Shown: piece after piece, positions 5,031-6,553 of the stretch | Numbering within the stretch: position 1 is the stretch's first letter | Layout: every line of letters begins with the position of its first letter | NCBI GenBank assembly: GCA_904501675.1 | Contig: CAJGCL010000106.1 | Coordinates: forward strand, 1 to 6,553 | Direction: 5' to 3' | Source: Clostridiaceae bacterium | GTDB lineage: Bacteria; Bacillota; Clostridia; Oscillospirales; Acutalibacteraceae | DNA: 6,553 nt | The notes under the pieces: generated by a model | Told to the model about the DNA's origin: nothing | The model's input: only the letters and a program-made list of their open reading frames with translations | The model's database searches: none | Made by a program: the position numbers and the translations under genes

Positions 5031-6553
5031 ATGAAAAAGAAAATTATATTTTCAGTTATAGCGCTTTTGATTATTGGTGCAGTTATTACCCTTGCAATTT
5101 TACCTAAGGGTATTTATCAAGGGGAAGCGTCAGCAGATTTTACAATTGACATATCACAAAAAAATGGTGTTGCTTCTAATGTTGTAAGTAATAACAATAT
5201 CTGGCATATGGGAGAAAGCTTTTTTGACCCGCAGATAAATGAAGACTACAACGTGTTTGAGTTTGTTGAGTATGTTCAGTTTATGCAGTGTTCAGGTGGC
5301 ACAGAGGATAGGGATTTGTTTAAGGATCCAATGAATTTCGATGTGCTTGATGACTATGATTTTGAGCCTCTTATAAAAAACTGTGCAGGTATTTTGAAGC
5401 TTGGTGCAAAGCCACATCTTAAACTAGGTGGCGTGCCGCTTAAATATACGAAGAATTATCTTCAGGATGGCTTCGGAATGAATGTTTATCCGCCTGACGA
5501 TTACGATGTTTATTATAACTATATTTATGCTCTTGCAGATTCTCTTGTAAAGGAATTCGGAAAAGAAGAGGTTCTTAAATGGCGTTTCGGCGTTATGACC
5601 GAATACGAAAACTGGGATTGGTTCAGAACTGCAAGTGAAGAACCGGAGGATGCAGCAAGAGAATATTGCAAGCTTTATGATTATACCGTGCAGGCGCTTA
5701 TTGATGCCATAGGTGAAGATGTGTTTGTGGGCGCCCATTCAATGACTGTAACAGAAGGCCATTGGGACGAATCAGAGTTTATTGAGCATATAGCAAAAGG
5801 TACTAACTACGCAAACGGTAAAAAGGGAACAAGAGTATGCTATCTTTCTGCTTCCTTCTATGACTATTCTCCTGAGGAATATACTGAAGGCTTTACACTT
5901 CCGCAGACCATTGATTTTCTTCGCTCCACTGCGGAAAGCTACGGACTTAATGACTTGATTTATGGTGTTGATGAAGGTCGTTTTCTGGTTGGTCTTGAAA
6001 GCGGTAAAGATAACGATGAGCTTCTTTCAAGAACAGTCGGCCATACATATCAGGCAGCATATGATGCAAGACTTTGGAAACAATGTCTTGATAATAATAT
6101 AGATTATTTCTCTTCATGGGGCTTCCTTACAGGTGGCATGGTGAGTGGCTATCCGACTATTTCATATCACGTTGCAGAGAATGTGGCTCAGTTTAAGGGC
6201 TCGCAAAAGGTAGGAACATCAGTTTCTGTAAAACCCACACAGTTTGGCGTGGAGATGGATGCAGTATCCGTTTATGATGAAGCGACAAAAACCCTTCGTA
6301 TAATGGCATATAATTATAAAAATAAGCTTGAGTATAAAGAAAACGCAATATTTAATTTCAATATAGATTTAAGTGATTACGGCTTTAAAACAGCAAAAGT
6401 GAAAACATCCTTTATTGATGATAATTGTAATTTCTTTGATGAGTGGCAGAAGGACAGAGAAAAATATAATATAACAAGTGAAGCTTTCGGCTGGTCGCCT
6501 GATGATCCTTGTCTTGATAGCGAAATAACTCTTGCAGGCGCTCAAGCAAAGGA
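5031..6553 (+). CDS. Membrane-anchored GH39-like glycoside hydrolase, clan GH-A (3' partial)
   Basis: The frame is open from ATG 5031 to the window edge (507 codons visible, no stop). GAGGT (5021-5025) is the ribosome binding site, and the upstream gene ends 10 bp before, indicating one transcript. Residues 1-25 are a Lys-rich start plus a hydrophobic helix without lipobox: a signal anchor or signal peptide. Residues about 60-395 look like a (beta/alpha)8 barrel. GAKPHLKLGGVP (125-136) fits the GH39 strand usually written GxKPFxExGFMP. WRFGVMTEYEN (184-194) fits the acid/base strand WxFEVWNEPN, placing Glu191 as acid/base. LIYGVDEGRF (309-318) fits the nucleophile strand, placing Glu315. YFSSWGF (359-365) fits the last barrel strand. 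From about 397 a beta-sandwich begins (TLRIMAYNYKN), as is usual after GH39 barrels. The residue before Glu191 is Thr instead of the usual Asn. The substrate (beta-xyloside, iduronide or other) cannot be told. Family assignment is by motif reading only. Confidence 0.75.
   Translation, partial: MKKKIIFSVIALLIIGAVITLAILPKGIYQGEASADFTIDISQKNGVASNVVSNNNIWHMGESFFDPQINEDYNVFEFVEYVQFMQCSGGTEDRDLFKDPMNFDVLDDYDFEPLIKNCAGILKLGAKPHLKLGGVPLKYTKNYLQDGFGMNVYPPDDYDVYYNYIYALADSLVKEFGKEEVLKWRFGVMTEYENWDWFRTASEEPEDAAREYCKLYDYTVQALIDAIGEDVFVGAHSMTVTEGHWDESEFIEHIAKGTNYANGKKGTRVCYLSASFYDYSPEEYTEGFTLPQTIDFLRSTAESYGLNDLIYGVDEGRFLVGLESGKDNDELLSRTVGHTYQAAYDARLWKQCLDNNIDYFSSWGFLTGGMVSGYPTISYHVAENVAQFKGSQKVGTSVSVKPTQFGVEMDAVSVYDEATKTLRIMAYNYKNKLEYKENAIFNFNIDLSDYGFKTAKVKTSFIDDNCNFFDEWQKDREKYNITSEAFGWSPDDPCLDSEITLAGAQAK

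Overview
The window looks like chromosomal DNA from an anaerobic low-to-moderate-GC Firmicute, most likely a gut-type Clostridia (Oscillospiraceae/Ruminococcaceae or Lachnospiraceae). This rests on AT-leaning codon use with abundant CTT/GTT/AAG, strong AGGAGG-type ribosome binding sites, a GTG start behind GAGGTGG, and the protein types present. The placement is an inference from style, not from a marker gene. All five genes lie on the + strand; the first and last are cut by the window edges.

Region 1 (1-2263) holds two translationally coupled genes that overlap by ATGA. Both encode extended short-chain dehydrogenase/reductase (SDR) proteins of the NAD-dependent epimerase/dehydratase type. 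The upstream protein lacks its N-terminus in this window but shows a YxxxK active site. It ends in a segment that reads like a worn-down treble-clef zinc finger. The downstream protein is complete with GGTGLLG, but its YxxxK lysine is arginine. They may form a functional pair; the substrate is unknown.

Region 2 (2264-2740) has no credible gene. It is filled by a tandem array: two copies of a 208-bp unit, each made of two diverged halves of about 100 bp. This gives four hairpins that share a conserved inner core but have different outer stems. This is the most unusual structure in the window.

Region 3 (2741-3586) is a two-helix membrane protein of unknown function. It has a good extended -10 promoter that begins immediately after the repeat array.

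Region 4 (3641-6553) is a two-gene unit with a 10-bp gap. The first gene encodes a membrane-anchored, beta-rich extracytoplasmic protein of an uncharacterised type. The second encodes a membrane-anchored glycoside hydrolase resembling family GH39 (clan GH-A), open at the right edge. Together they suggest glycan processing at the cell surface, which is an inference from the second protein's fold and the tight pairing.
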